DNA of 42,707 nucleotides, taken from the NCBI GenBank assembly GCA_902776415.1, contig CACYPY010000017.1, forward strand, positions 1-42,707, read 5' to 3'. The position numbers and the translations under genes are program-made. Position 1 is the stretch's first letter. Each line of letters opens with the position of its first letter. Shown here in pieces: positions 8,519 to 19,378 of the stretch. This DNA is from an uncultured Ruminobacter sp. (GTDB lineage: Bacteria > Pseudomonadota > Gammaproteobacteria > Enterobacterales > Succinivibrionaceae). A model generated the notes under the pieces. The model was not told where the DNA came from. It made no database searches and saw only the letters and a program-made list of their open reading frames with translations.

Positions 8519-9139
8519 ATGTCACTTGCAAAAGCCGCAGTCATCATCGTCCTGATCATCGTCCTGATTGCCGGTGCCGCAATTATGTATCACCGTCATG
8601 TCTCATCCGGCTCGTTAGGAAATGATTTTCCGCCCCGATCATTCTCCAGCCCCCCGACAGCCGATGAATTGTGTACTCCTGCGGGCAATTTCATGGGAAT
8701 GACTGCAACAATGTTGTACATGGGAAAACCGATAACAGGATCCTGCCGGCTTCATTCCATAGCAAAGCTTGATGATTCCGCCGTTCAAAACTGGAAAACA
8801 GCCGACAAACATCGGATAACAGAATGTATCAAGGCTGCGATGACCGTATATAACATGGGCAAACAGCTCGGATACGATATGTTAGATCAGCCACTGAACT
8901 TTGAAGATCTTATGTCAAGGGTTAAAAAATACGGCTCCGGGAAAACACTCAAGGAGACCAGTTCTCCAACGGAATCGCAGGTTGAAGCTGAATTTCAGGA
9001 TATCAGGGCCGTTTATGACACCAATGTCACCATAGGAGTCATCGGCGGAACTGAAAAGAAAGTTGACGGCTGTGCAGTAGTAACCGGCCGGAGAATTTAC
9101 AACTGCTCCTCCGGCTTCTATCATTGCCGCAGAAACTGA
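8519..9139 (+). CDS. Unrecognised membrane-anchored protein
   Basis: A 206-residue protein with one N-terminal hydrophobic helix (AAVIIVLIIVLIAGAAIMY, residues about 6-24), probably an uncleaved anchor with the remainder in the periplasm. Six or more cysteines occur in the outer part, several near the C-terminus (GCAVVTG, YNCSSGFYHC), which fits disulfide bonding. A GTGAGG element precedes the ATG at suitable distance. No domain recognised, and no neighbour on the same strand within 600 bases. Confidence 0.5.
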   Translation: MSLAKAAVIIVLIIVLIAGAAIMYHRHVSSGSLGNDFPPRSFSSPPTADELCTPAGNFMGMTATMLYMGKPITGSCRLHSIAKLDDSAVQNWKTADKHRITECIKAAMTVYNMGKQLGYDMLDQPLNFEDLMSRVKKYGSGKTLKETSSPTESQVEAEFQDIRAVYDTNVTIGVIGGTEKKVDGCAVVTGRRIYNCSSGFYHCRRN

Positions 9140-9333
9140 CAGGCCCGGCTTCCGGAATTCTCAGTTTCCTGACTCCGAAAGCCTTTGGACATCAAATGCC
9201 GGTATCTTCACCGGGAATTTTCCGGCCTCTCATCATTTTGATGTTTTTCACATGCAATGCCTATTCGGGTCATTGCCCGCCCCCCGGACAAACAGTGCCG
9301 GCGCCCGTTTTTACATAAGGATACAGCCTGATA

Positions 9334-9750
9334 TCATTCCCGTGAACCCTGCTGAATCCTGGTCCCTCTGACCAGAATCAGGAAGCTCCCGTCAGAATTT
9401 CGATCTTCTTCAGGAAGGGAAAAAATACGGGTATCCTCATTGCAGACATCAACAAGCTTCTGCTGCAGGGAAAAAGCCTGATTCAGGGAAGCGCTGAAAG
9501 GATGACGGAGATAAAGGGAACTAATACGGTATCTGTCCTTCAGATAGGCTGCCACTTCATCAGCTTCCTCCGTTGCAGTCAGCCTGACCAGTACTGCCTC
9601 ATCGTCATTCCGAAAATCATCTCCGGACTCTGAAGCTCCTTCGCAGATCACCTTTACCAGAGACAGCGCTTCCTCCCTGCTGTCCAGATTGGTCACAAGA
9701 GAGATAGCGTCGCCACTCCCGCTAACAGCTGAAAAATCGCGTAACTGCAT
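9334..9750 (-). CDS. Unrecognised small acidic protein
   Basis: A 138-residue protein. I start it at ATG 9750 because GGAGGATAAA stands immediately before it; the longer frame to 9888 has no ribosome site. It alternates short strands and helices (EALSLVKVICEGA, EADEVAAYLKDRY), is rich in Asp and Glu, and has no signal peptide or membrane segment. It lies downstream of the efflux operon but is separated from it by that operon's terminator, so it is likely its own unit. Function unknown. Confidence 0.55.
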   Translation of the reverse strand: MQLRDFSAVSGSGDAISLVTNLDSREEALSLVKVICEGASESGDDFRNDDEAVLVRLTATEEADEVAAYLKDRYRISSLYLRHPFSASLNQAFSLQQKLVDVCNEDTRIFSLPEEDRNSDGSFLILVRGTRIQQGSRE

Positions 9751-10061
9751 TTTATCCTCCGAAACAACTGCAACAAACGCCTCGCAAAAAATCACCGGCC
9801 CCTTTCCCGGCGTTTTGCTCAGCCACTTCCGTTCCGTATTTTCTCTCGCGTCCGGCTGTACATTCAAAGGCTGCAATTTTCTTCTCATTCAGAACCGCGG
9901 AAAAAAACCGGATGCCGGGTTAAACGTAAGATATGCAGTGGTGCCGAAGGTTCAGAATCTTTATCCGTAATTACGCCCTCGATCACATTGAAAAACGAAA
10001 AATCTGAGAGTCCGGGACTTCCCATAACTCCCGCACCTCCCGAAAAAATCACTTTCGGAAA
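9751..10061. other. Intergenic region upstream of the small acidic gene
   Basis: About 310 bases between the efflux operon terminator and the acidic protein gene. Short frames cross it on both strands, but none has a ribosome-binding site or protein-like composition. It presumably holds the promoter of the 9334-9750 gene. Confidence 0.35.
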
Positions 10062-10094
10062 ATAAAAACCGGTGCCTGAATTGTCAAACACCGG
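10062..10094 (-). terminator. Terminator of the macA-macB-outer membrane factor operon
   Basis: Read on the minus strand, CCGGTG pairs with CACCGG around a 14-base loop and is followed by TTTTTATT. It sits about 30 bases past the stop codon of the outer-membrane factor gene, which closes the three-gene efflux operon. Confidence 0.8.
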
Positions 10095-10123
10095 ATTACT
10101 GTTACAACGAAAGCGGATACCTC

Positions 10124-11488
10124 TCAGAAGCCTCCCATGGCCATAGCCAGATCCTTAAGGCCGTTCAGGAGATTCTCCTGATCCGCCAGAAGAGAGAGTT
10201 CGGTATTTCTCCGGGCCGTACGGGCTTCCAGGAGATCCTTGAAGGATACCTTGCCGTTGGCATAGCGGGTCTGGTACATCTCTTCGTTGTTTCTTCTGAG
10301 GTCCAGCTGCATTTTGTTATATTCATACTTCTGCCGATACCAGCTGATATTGTTAAGTCCCTGCTGTACCTCAGCAAGAGCATTGTAATATTTGTATACA
10401 AAGCTCACCTCGGCTGAATCACGATTAAGCTCGGCCAGATCCACCCTGAGACTGTTCTGATAGTAGTTCAGGAACGGAAACGCCAGCATTCCCGCCAGGG
10501 ATCCCACCGGATTCCTGAAAAAATCCACAATATTGGTGCTGCCCCCTGCCGAAACCCCGGCAGTAAGAGTGAGACGGGGATAAAGATCAAGCTGTGCCTT
10601 GTCACGGGAAGCCAGAGCAGATCTCAGCCGGGCCTCCTGAGCCGCCATATCCGGACGGAACCTGAGAACATCACCGGAGAGTCCCGGCTTAATATCCGGA
10701 ACAGAGACATCCCTGAGAGTGCCCCGGTTTTCCACCGGCGTATCGGGAACCCTGTTTCTGAGAATATTGATGGCGGCAATGGTGTTTCTGAGCTTGGTCT
10801 CGTTCTCATCGATCTGGCTCATCACCGAAACCACCTCCACCCGGGATTCGCTGAGATCCAGCTCGCTGAGTTTGCCGCTGTCATAGCGGAGCTGCATCAG
10901 TTTCTGCCGAGCCATGGAAGAATCGAGGTTTTCCTTAAGAAGCTTTATCGCATCCTGATAGTACAGGAGAGACCAGTAAAGCTTTGCCACAGTGCCGGCT
11001 ACAGTCATCCGGGATGCCCGGGCATCCTGAACAGCGGCTTCGGCGGAAAGAGCCTGGGCCTTTCTTTCAGCAGAAAGTCTCCCGAAAAGATCCACCTCAT
11101 AGCTGATATTAAGACCGGACTTGCCGTACAGCGAGGAGTGCGAACCGTGCTTAAGGGCCCTAGAGGCACCGGACCCCAGGGAACCTTCAAGATTAGGAAT
11201 CATATTCGTATCCGTAATCTCGGCTTCCTTGAGAGCCTTCTGTGCGGTAAGTGCTGCCTGACGATAGTCATTGCGGGCCTTCAGAACTTCTTCCGTGAGA
11301 GCGGTAAGATACGGATCTCCGAAGGCCTGCCAGAAATCGGGGTTAATCTCGGCCTTTTCAGTACCGCCCCGGACAAAAGCATACTCCGCCAGTTCCGGTC
11401 TCTCATATTCTGATTGCAGTGCCGTGCATCCGGTTACGGCAACGGCTATTCCGGCCGCCAGAAGAGTCCCTGCGAATAATTTCATCAT
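10124..11488 (-). CDS. Outer-membrane efflux lipoprotein (TolC/OprM/NodT family)
   Basis: A 454-residue outer-membrane channel subunit that would take substrates from the MacAB-like pump across the outer membrane. The signal peptide ends in VTGC with Cys21 as the lipidation site, which places it in the OprM/NodT lipoprotein branch. Two OEP repeats are visible as long helical stretches, with the typical LYWSLLYYQDAI and YDSGKLSELDLSESRVEV in the first half and RYANGKVSFKDLLEARTA in the second. AGGAG precedes the start by a normal distance. It is the last gene of the operon, nine bases after macB, so a dedicated exit duct is encoded with the pump. Confidence 0.92.
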   Translation of the reverse strand: MMKLFAGTLLAAGIAVAVTGCTALQSEYERPELAEYAFVRGGTEKAEINPDFWQAFGDPYLTALTEEVLKARNDYRQAALTAQKALKEAEITDTNMIPNLEGSLGSGASRALKHGSHSSLYGKSGLNISYEVDLFGRLSAERKAQALSAEAAVQDARASRMTVAGTVAKLYWSLLYYQDAIKLLKENLDSSMARQKLMQLRYDSGKLSELDLSESRVEVVSVMSQIDENETKLRNTIAAINILRNRVPDTPVENRGTLRDVSVPDIKPGLSGDVLRFRPDMAAQEARLRSALASRDKAQLDLYPRLTLTAGVSAGGSTNIVDFFRNPVGSLAGMLAFPFLNYYQNSLRVDLAELNRDSAEVSFVYKYYNALAEVQQGLNNISWYRQKYEYNKMQLDLRRNNEEMYQTRYANGKVSFKDLLEARTARRNTELSLLADQENLLNGLKDLAMAMGGF

Positions 11489-11497
11489 AAAAATCTC

Positions 11498-13585
<2,088 letters not shown>

Positions 13586-13639
13586 GCCTTTTCCTCAGTA
13601 TGCAGATAATCCGGGATAAAACCGGGCCCTGATTTCAGA

Positions 13640-14824
13640 CTACATGCGCGGAGGTCCGCGACGGCGCTTCTTGTCATGATCGGCCATGGCTGCGGCTTCG
13701 GCAGAACTTTCGTCGGTTCCGATAATCACCTCGTCATTCTCGGTAAGACCGGAAACAATCTCGTAATTGATGTTGTCCTTGCGGCCCACTGTTACCTGAA
13801 CCGGTTCGGGATGGTTGTTTCTGAGAACATGAACCTCATACACATTCTCGCCCACCTTCCTTCTGAGCGCCACTATCGGGAGAGTGATTACCCCTTTGCT
13901 TTCCCCGAGAACAATGGTTACTTCGGCGGTCATGGATTTTCTTAAAACCCCGTCAGGATTTTTCACATCAAGAAGAGCGTTGTAGTAGATGGCCTGAGTG
14001 CTGGAGCTGCTGGCAGAAGACGATGTACTCTGACTCTCGGACTTGGGGGCCGGTTCCACCTGTCTCAGGCTGGCATCAAACTTCTGATCCGGAAGTCCCA
14101 GAATGGTGAAGTAGGAACGCATGCCGGGCTTTACCCTTACCACATCGGCTTCGGAGACCTCGGCCTCCACTGTCATGGTGTCCAGATCCGCCAGCTTGAC
14201 TATGGTGGGAGCAGACTGGGCGGAAACCACGGTCTGTCCTTCCTCGGTAACGACCCCGATAACCACGCCGTCCATGGGAGCCACAATCTTGGTATATCCA
14301 AGATTGGTCTTGGCGGTATCCACACTCACCAGGCATTTTTCAATCTGGGCCTTTGAGGATTCAATTGCCGCCCGGGTGGAAAGCAGATCGGCCTCGGCTG
14401 ACTCCAGATCGGCATCGGAGGTGGCATTTCCGGCCTTCATTTTTTTCTGACGGTTATACTCGGACTCCTGCTTTTTCAGAAGAGCCTGCTTTTCCTTAAG
14501 AGATGATTCGGCGATTTTCAGCTCGGCTTCTGCCATCTTTACGGCATTAAGCTGCGTGCGCTGCTCAATGTCGGCAATCCTGTCGCCCTTCTTTACCCGA
14601 TCCCCCAGCTTCACATAAAGCTTTTCGAGCTGACCGTTAACCTGGGCGCCGACACTTACCTCGTTAAGTCCCACCAGAGTGCCTGTGGCCATAACCGTTT
14701 CAACAACATCGCCCTTCGCCGGTCTTAAAGTCATAAACCGCAGCTTTTTCTCTTCGCCCTTGCTGAAATAGTACCATCCCCCGGCCAGAGCCACTATAAG
14801 GATGAGCAAAATGAGCTTTTTCAT
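13640..14824 (-). CDS. macA: MacA-type periplasmic adaptor of an ABC efflux pump
   Basis: A 394-residue membrane fusion protein. One N-terminal helix (LILLILIVALAGGWYYFS) anchors it in the inner membrane. The biotinyl-lipoyl half-motif GAQVNGQLEKLYVKLGDRVK, a long alpha hairpin (about 95-170), the matching half APMDGVVIGVVTEEGQTV, and the beta-barrel domain follow in the family order. A serine-rich insertion (STSSSASSSS) interrupts the beta-barrel region, and the C-terminus is basic. GGGGA stands before the ATG. First gene of the three-gene operon; it bridges MacB and the outer-membrane lipoprotein. Confidence 0.94.
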   Translation of the reverse strand: MKKLILLILIVALAGGWYYFSKGEEKKLRFMTLRPAKGDVVETVMATGTLVGLNEVSVGAQVNGQLEKLYVKLGDRVKKGDRIADIEQRTQLNAVKMAEAELKIAESSLKEKQALLKKQESEYNRQKKMKAGNATSDADLESAEADLLSTRAAIESSKAQIEKCLVSVDTAKTNLGYTKIVAPMDGVVIGVVTEEGQTVVSAQSAPTIVKLADLDTMTVEAEVSEADVVRVKPGMRSYFTILGLPDQKFDASLRQVEPAPKSESQSTSSSASSSSTQAIYYNALLDVKNPDGVLRKSMTAEVTIVLGESKGVITLPIVALRRKVGENVYEVHVLRNNHPEPVQVTVGRKDNINYEIVSGLTENDEVIIGTDESSAEAAAMADHDKKRRRGPPRM

Positions 14825-14865
14825 AAAAGTCCCCAGAATCCACGTTTACGCATAACACGGCGGCT

Positions 14866-14871
14866 ATTATA
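14866..14871 (-). promoter_or_regulatory. Candidate -10 box of the efflux operon
   Basis: A perfect TATAAT on the minus strand, 41 bases before the macA start. No good -35 stands at 16-18 bases; the nearest, TTGAAA, is 23 bases away. Activator help is therefore possible, but only as inference. Confidence 0.5.
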
Positions 14872-14936
14872 AGGCCTAACCGACCTTAAATGTGTTTCAA
14901 AATATTACAGAGTGCGGGAAGATTTGCCCGAACGAT

Positions 14937-14980
14937 GGAAGGAAGAAAGAAAGAAAGGAAGGAAGGAAGGAAGGAAGGAG
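14937..14980. repeat. Tetranucleotide repeat tract (GGAA/GAAA)
   Basis: Two GGAA, three GAAA, five GGAA and a final GGAG in direct succession. It lies between the end of the AAA ATPase gene and the efflux operon, roughly 65-115 bases upstream of the candidate macA -10 box. Tracts like this can change length by slippage. Confidence 0.9.
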
Positions 14981-15108
14981 AGTGTGCTGACAAATGAATT
15001 GCCACTTTTGCGGCGGTGCTGCAGTACAGTTACTATCAGGGAACAGATTCTCCCGGGAGGCGCATTTTCCTGAAAACTCAGCCGAATTCCGGAAGAAAAA
15101 ACCGGGAA

Positions 15109-16431
15109 TCAGAACTGCGGCTGACGGCCCGGCCTTGCAAGGAAATTTTCATCCAGCAGAAACTGTTCGATGCCGATAAACTGGATGCCATGCTCATCCT
15201 GCCTGAGATTCAGGTAATCCCTGACCACAACGATTTTTCTGAAGGAATCCGGTATCCGTATCAGCGAGGCAATCTCCTGTTTCAGTTTTTCCGGATCAGC
15301 CACCGACAGTGCCGACTGAATATAGCAGCGTTCGTCCCCCCGGTTCACCACAAAATCGACTTCCAGCTGCTTTCGAATCTTCTTGCCGTTTTCAGCAACG
15401 GTATTATGTTCAACAACCCCCACATCCACATCAAAACCTCTCCGGACGAGATCGTTGTACAGGATGTTTTCCATAAGATGCGTTTCTTCAACTTGCCGAA
15501 ATCCTAATCTGGCATTGCGCAGACCGGAATCGGCATAATAGTACTTGGCCGGGGTTTTGATGTACTTCCGTCCCTTGACATCATAACGACAGGCTTTCCG
15601 GAGGAGATACGCATCCATAAAATATCCGATGTAAACATCAATGGTTTCGGGGGTAACAGAGATATGCCTCTCGCTTTTAAAGGTGTTCGAAAGCCTGCTG
15701 GGATTCGTGAGAGAGCCGATTCCGGAAGCAAGAACATTCAGAAGAATGTCCAGTATTTCATTTTCCTTTTTGACCTGATGTCTTTCAACAACATCCCTGA
15801 TATATGTCCTGGCAAAAAGATCACGCAAATACCTGCTTCTGTCCTCATGTGTTTCCAGGGACCACACCACAGGCATGCCGCCATACGTGTAATAATCACG
15901 CCAGACTCCCCTTTTGTCTCCTTCATAATGCTCGTAAACCTCCGCAAACGAAAGCGGATTTACCCGGATCTCGTCCCCCCGATCGCGAAACTGTGTCAGC
16001 ACATCCGATGAAAGCATCCTGGAATTACTCCCGGTCACATAGATATCGGCATTCGGAATCTTCATGAGCCCCAGGAGCACATCAATGAAGGTAAGCTTCT
16101 CCTCAGGATTGTCCACATACGGATTCGGAATTTCACTGACAAACTGTATCTCATCGATAAGAACGTAATACCGCTTGCTCCGGTCGCGGATGCGTTCCCT
16201 GACAAAGCTGTTCAGCTCAAAAGGATTGCGGTATTTTGCGTTGTCGAATTCGTCGAGTGCCAGTCCGATGATCTGATCCTCACCGACATTGCAGCTCCGA
16301 AGAAAATCACAAAAGAGATTGAACAGCAGATATGATTTTCCGCAGCGGCGCAAACCGGTTATAACCTTTATCCGGCCGTTGTCCTTCCTTTGAATCAGCT
16401 GATCCAGGTACTGTTTTCGTTCATATCGCAC
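15109..16431 (-). CDS. AAA-family ATPase with DUF4143 domain
   Basis: A 440-residue protein of the AAA_14/DUF4143 group common in gut bacteria. Walker A is GLRRCGKS (about 26-33), Walker B is YYVLIDEIQF (about 88-97), and the sensor region is VTGSNSRML. The C-terminal domain ends with LEVDFVV, a motif seen in nuclease-like folds. I start it at GTG 16431 (VRYERKQYLDQ) because GAAGGAG precedes it by eight bases; the longer GTG frame to 16470 would translate the palindromic repeat. Molecular role is unknown; some relatives travel with mobile DNA. Its leader carries repeat copies and a tandem duplication. Confidence 0.85.
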   Translation of the reverse strand: MRYERKQYLDQLIQRKDNGRIKVITGLRRCGKSYLLFNLFCDFLRSCNVGEDQIIGLALDEFDNAKYRNPFELNSFVRERIRDRSKRYYVLIDEIQFVSEIPNPYVDNPEEKLTFIDVLLGLMKIPNADIYVTGSNSRMLSSDVLTQFRDRGDEIRVNPLSFAEVYEHYEGDKRGVWRDYYTYGGMPVVWSLETHEDRSRYLRDLFARTYIRDVVERHQVKKENEILDILLNVLASGIGSLTNPSRLSNTFKSERHISVTPETIDVYIGYFMDAYLLRKACRYDVKGRKYIKTPAKYYYADSGLRNARLGFRQVEETHLMENILYNDLVRRGFDVDVGVVEHNTVAENGKKIRKQLEVDFVVNRGDERCYIQSALSVADPEKLKQEIASLIRIPDSFRKIVVVRDYLNLRQDEHGIQFIGIEQFLLDENFLARPGRQPQF

Positions 16432-16443
16432 AGCAGAAACTCC

Positions 16444-16481
16444 TTCTGAAATTTTTGCGGGTATCCGCACTTTTTTCAGAA
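16444..16481. repeat. 38-bp palindromic element, copy 1
   Basis: Ends TTCTGAAA and TTTCAGAA are inverted; the centre is TGCGG-GTAT-CCGCA. It stands directly upstream of the ribosome-binding site of the AAA ATPase gene. Read on the plus strand, the central hairpin is followed by a T tract, like a weak terminator pointing away from that gene. Confidence 0.9.
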
Positions 16482-16518
16482 TTCAGTATAGAGCAATAAA
16501 AACCACACCACAGAACTT

Positions 16519-16556
16519 TTCTGAAATTTTTGCGGGTATCCGCACTTTTTTCAGAA
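16519..16556. repeat. 38-bp palindromic element, copy 2
   Basis: Identical over all 38 bases to copy 1 and 75 bases from it. It lies in the AAA ATPase leader, at the start of the first duplicated leader unit. Confidence 0.9.
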
Positions 16557-16700
16557 ATGCCGAATTCTGAAAAACTTTCATGACAGCCTATGTCCTATGC
16601 CTTTCAGATTACAAATCACGAAAGCGCTATGGAGCGGAATTTCCGTAGCTGACTTTTACGAAATATTGTGACAAGCCCTTCCGAATAAACCATAACGCCC

Positions 16701-16759
16701 CCTGCCGTTATCCTTTCTGTTAATCAGCTGATTCAGGTATTGTTTCGTTCATATCGCAC
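16701..16759 (-). pseudogene. Relic of the 5' end of a second AAA/DUF4143 gene
   Basis: On the minus strand a GTG at 16759 begins a stretch closely matching the first 20 codons of the intact ATPase (VRYER, then QYLNQLINRKDNGR). One A is missing in the run after VRYER, shifting the frame, and the match ends after the NGR codons. It is a fossil left by the tandem duplication of the gene start and leader. Confidence 0.8.
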
Positions 16760-16769
16760 AGATGTCCCA

Positions 16770-16807
16770 TTCTGAAATTTTTGCGGATTTCCGCACTTTT
16801 TTCAGAA
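16770..16807. repeat. 38-bp palindromic element, copy 3
   Basis: Same outer arms as copies 1 and 2; the loop reads ATTT instead of GTAT. It stands upstream of the fossil gene start exactly as copy 1 stands upstream of the intact one. Confidence 0.9.
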
Positions 16808-17178
16808 ATACTGAATTCAGGAACATTCATGAAGGGACTGTGTTTTACTTTTCAGACTGCAATCCTGAAGGCGTTCTGTGGAGAAATATCCGTAGCTGAG
16901 TTTACGTAATATTGTGACGAACCGTTCCGAAAAATTACGCCCTGCCAGGCAACACTGTGAACAGTATGCGGAAAAACGGGGAAGTTTGCTGTCAGGTAAC
17001 AGAGCCAAACAAAAGGGAGCAAAAAAAGTACGGCACAATGAATTCAGAAGATCACTTCATGAAAAACGAATTTCTGCCTGAGTTCGGTTTTCATGTTCGA
17101 TGAAACGATCCTTCTTCACTGCACCGCACTTGCCTGACAAATAAGATGGAGTTTTTTTGCAGATGGATTTTTCAGAAA

Positions 17179-18192
17179 TTATTTAAAAAATCCTGCGATC
17201 TGATTAATTACACTTCCGAATTTTGTTAAATCAACCTCTCCTGCATTCTTGATGGTAATATTTGCTTTGCCTATGGTTACCTTGGACTGCGTATTATTTA
17301 TTCTGCACAAAGAAACATCAACGGAATAAGCATAATTAGAATTAAGACCATCATTTCTAAATGTTATGCCATAACATCCATTACCTTCATCATTAAAATC
17401 CATTTTATATTTATTCTTACCATTACTCTTTACCATTGTCATCATGGAAGCAGGTTCATACTTTGCGTTAAAGCTCCTGATCATAGGATCATATTCAACA
17501 GATACCGCTCCTGCAAAAAGGGCATCAACATTTATAGGATTATCTAAAGCATAACGGTAAATTCTATTTGCAGATGCCAATTCTTTTTCATTCGTAGGAG
17601 TTATATCCTTTTCCAAAAACAGGAAATTACTCCATTTCGAATCAACATTTCTTTTTGTAGGTCTTATTTCATAAGTTAATACTTTTCCACTCTTATTTTT
17701 ATTAAAATCAGCCTTGATATATTCAACAACGTTCATTCTGCCATTACCGCTGACACATATAGGATGGGGATCCAGAACATCGTCACTGTAAAACCAGGTA
17801 TGAAGGCGTCTGGCATAAAAGTTTTGTTCTGTATTGTTAAATGAATTATTAAATGCCGGCTGAGAATAGCATCCCACGTTACTGTATTTTTTTACAGTTC
17901 TTTTCTGGCAAACAAGCCCCCAGGAAGTAACGCATGACTGCCTTCCGATACAGGTGCATCCCCGCAGCTTCTGATCAAACATGTCTGTATAGGTGGTCAC
18001 CTCTGCCGCTAATTGAAGATCAGAGCTGGGGAATTTTGTTGTAATTTCAATTTTTTCTTCATCATCCGAAGAAAATTTAACAATCAAACCTCTCCCGTTA
18101 ACAGGATAATCGGCATTAAAAGTCTTTTCCTGAGTCACGCATCCTGTTGTAAAAAGAAGCATCATAACAACACTTATAAATATTTTTTTCAT
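17179..18192 (-). CDS. Unrecognised lipoprotein A of a same-size pair
   Basis: A 337-residue protein with a classic lipoprotein signal (MKKIFISVVMMLLFTTGC, Cys18), so it is anchored in a membrane facing the periplasm or outside. The mature part is rich in Asn, Lys and Cys (CTCIGRQSCV is a compact cysteine cluster). It ends in a beta-strand-like pattern with CRINNTQSKVTI and VDLTKFGSVINQIAGF. It is AT-rich compared with the core genes. It lies downstream of the other lipoprotein gene on the same strand with 172 bases between. No domain recognised. Confidence 0.7.
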   Translation of the reverse strand: MKKIFISVVMMLLFTTGCVTQEKTFNADYPVNGRGLIVKFSSDDEEKIEITTKFPSSDLQLAAEVTTYTDMFDQKLRGCTCIGRQSCVTSWGLVCQKRTVKKYSNVGCYSQPAFNNSFNNTEQNFYARRLHTWFYSDDVLDPHPICVSGNGRMNVVEYIKADFNKNKSGKVLTYEIRPTKRNVDSKWSNFLFLEKDITPTNEKELASANRIYRYALDNPINVDALFAGAVSVEYDPMIRSFNAKYEPASMMTMVKSNGKNKYKMDFNDEGNGCYGITFRNDGLNSNYAYSVDVSLCRINNTQSKVTIGKANITIKNAGEVDLTKFGSVINQIAGFFK

Positions 18193-18364
18193 ATTACACT
18201 CTTAATCAAAGAAACCAATGACTATTTTGAAGAATCCTTATATTGAATTCAGGAAAAACCATTTTTGTCAAAATAAACAACAACCCAAAATCCGGAACTT
18301 CATTACTTATATTTCATACATATATTTCAGAATTATCCGCCTGCAAACATTTCAATAAAAAGAA

Positions 18365-19378
18365 TCACCTTGAAGCCTGAACAACAAGCGACTTGATGCT
18401 CCTGGTCATCAAACGGAGATCCACATGTCCGATATCCGGAGAGAAAGTGACGCCTACGTTGCTTGTCAGCCTTATAATCGAACGGGAACTTCCATTCGGA
18501 CATACTTCAAAACTGAATGCAATTTGAGGAGCATTAGGAGTCTGACCTGAAATTTTCTTTCCTTCGTACCCCATAAACGAAGCAAATTTTCCTGTATAGC
18601 ATAAATCATTGCCCTCACTGACTTTAAGGCCATGCACTGAAGGGTTTCTGCGAAAACTGCTGACGGTTGATGCAACATTGTACGGAGCATCAAATTCGTT
18701 GTTGTGCGGGATAACTGATACTATCAGGGAATTGTTATGTTCTTTCAGAAGACTTATAAGATTGGTAGGATTCCTTTTTTGGTATTCCAGTGCATTACCT
18801 ACCCACTCGTCATCCCATAAGTCAGTTTCGTAGTCAAAAAGTCGGTCTGCAGATGACGGCTGTATTATGTAATCACGGTAATTCCCCTTCTGCTCCGTTT
18901 TAAGCACAGCCCGGTAGACTTCCATCATTGATTTATCAGGATCTCTTTCCTCTACAGCTTCGCACCACCAGCGCTCATTCCTGAAATAGGCTTTTGTCGC
19001 AATCCTGATATAAAACGGGATTTCTCTTCCGTCATAATCAAGTTTTATGCTACGCTGAGCGTATCCGGTGCAAACACCTATCGATTTCAACATCTTTGGG
19101 ATAAGATTGTTGTAATAAGCATTATCGTTATATTCCAGTTCCCACAGATGACCGGTTGCCGATATAAAGTCGTAATCATTGGGAACTGAAAAACGAATTT
19201 CTTTGACATCAGAAGGTTTGGTATCAACAGGATCATTCATGCTATAGCTCTGAGCCGCTATGCAACCCTGAATCAGTAACGCTGAAGCCATAGCCGTAAT
19301 CCCGGCGGCATAACGAAGAACAGAGCTTATGCGCTTCCCTGACCAAAACGAACAAATGCCGCTGTTTACATAATCCAT
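18365..19378 (-). CDS. Unrecognised lipoprotein B of a same-size pair
   Basis: A 337-residue protein, the same length as its neighbour. I start it at ATG 19378, which places a signal segment (LRYAAGITAMASALLIQGC, Cys39) at the N-terminus; AGGAGAG lies 12-13 bases upstream. The longer frame to 19501 adds residues without signal character. The C-terminal pattern (FSFEVCPNGSSRSIIRLT, then GHVDLRLMTRSIKSLVV) resembles the end of lipoprotein A, which suggests distant paralogues. No known domain; probably periplasmic or surface-exposed. Confidence 0.65.
   Translation of the reverse strand: MDYVNSGICSFWSGKRISSVLRYAAGITAMASALLIQGCIAAQSYSMNDPVDTKPSDVKEIRFSVPNDYDFISATGHLWELEYNDNAYYNNLIPKMLKSIGVCTGYAQRSIKLDYDGREIPFYIRIATKAYFRNERWWCEAVEERDPDKSMMEVYRAVLKTEQKGNYRDYIIQPSSADRLFDYETDLWDDEWVGNALEYQKRNPTNLISLLKEHNNSLIVSVIPHNNEFDAPYNVASTVSSFRRNPSVHGLKVSEGNDLCYTGKFASFMGYEGKKISGQTPNAPQIAFSFEVCPNGSSRSIIRLTSNVGVTFSPDIGHVDLRLMTRSIKSLVVQASR

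Larger units (their letters stand above)
16482..17178. other. Duplicated leader region of the AAA ATPase
   Basis: No intact gene. Two homologous units, about 16519-16705 and 16770-16940, each begin with the palindromic element. They share blocks such as TCCGTAGCTGA and ATATTGTGAC, and end near ACGCCC. Beyond 16945 I recognise nothing down to the end of the lipoprotein gene at 17179. Confidence 0.75.
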
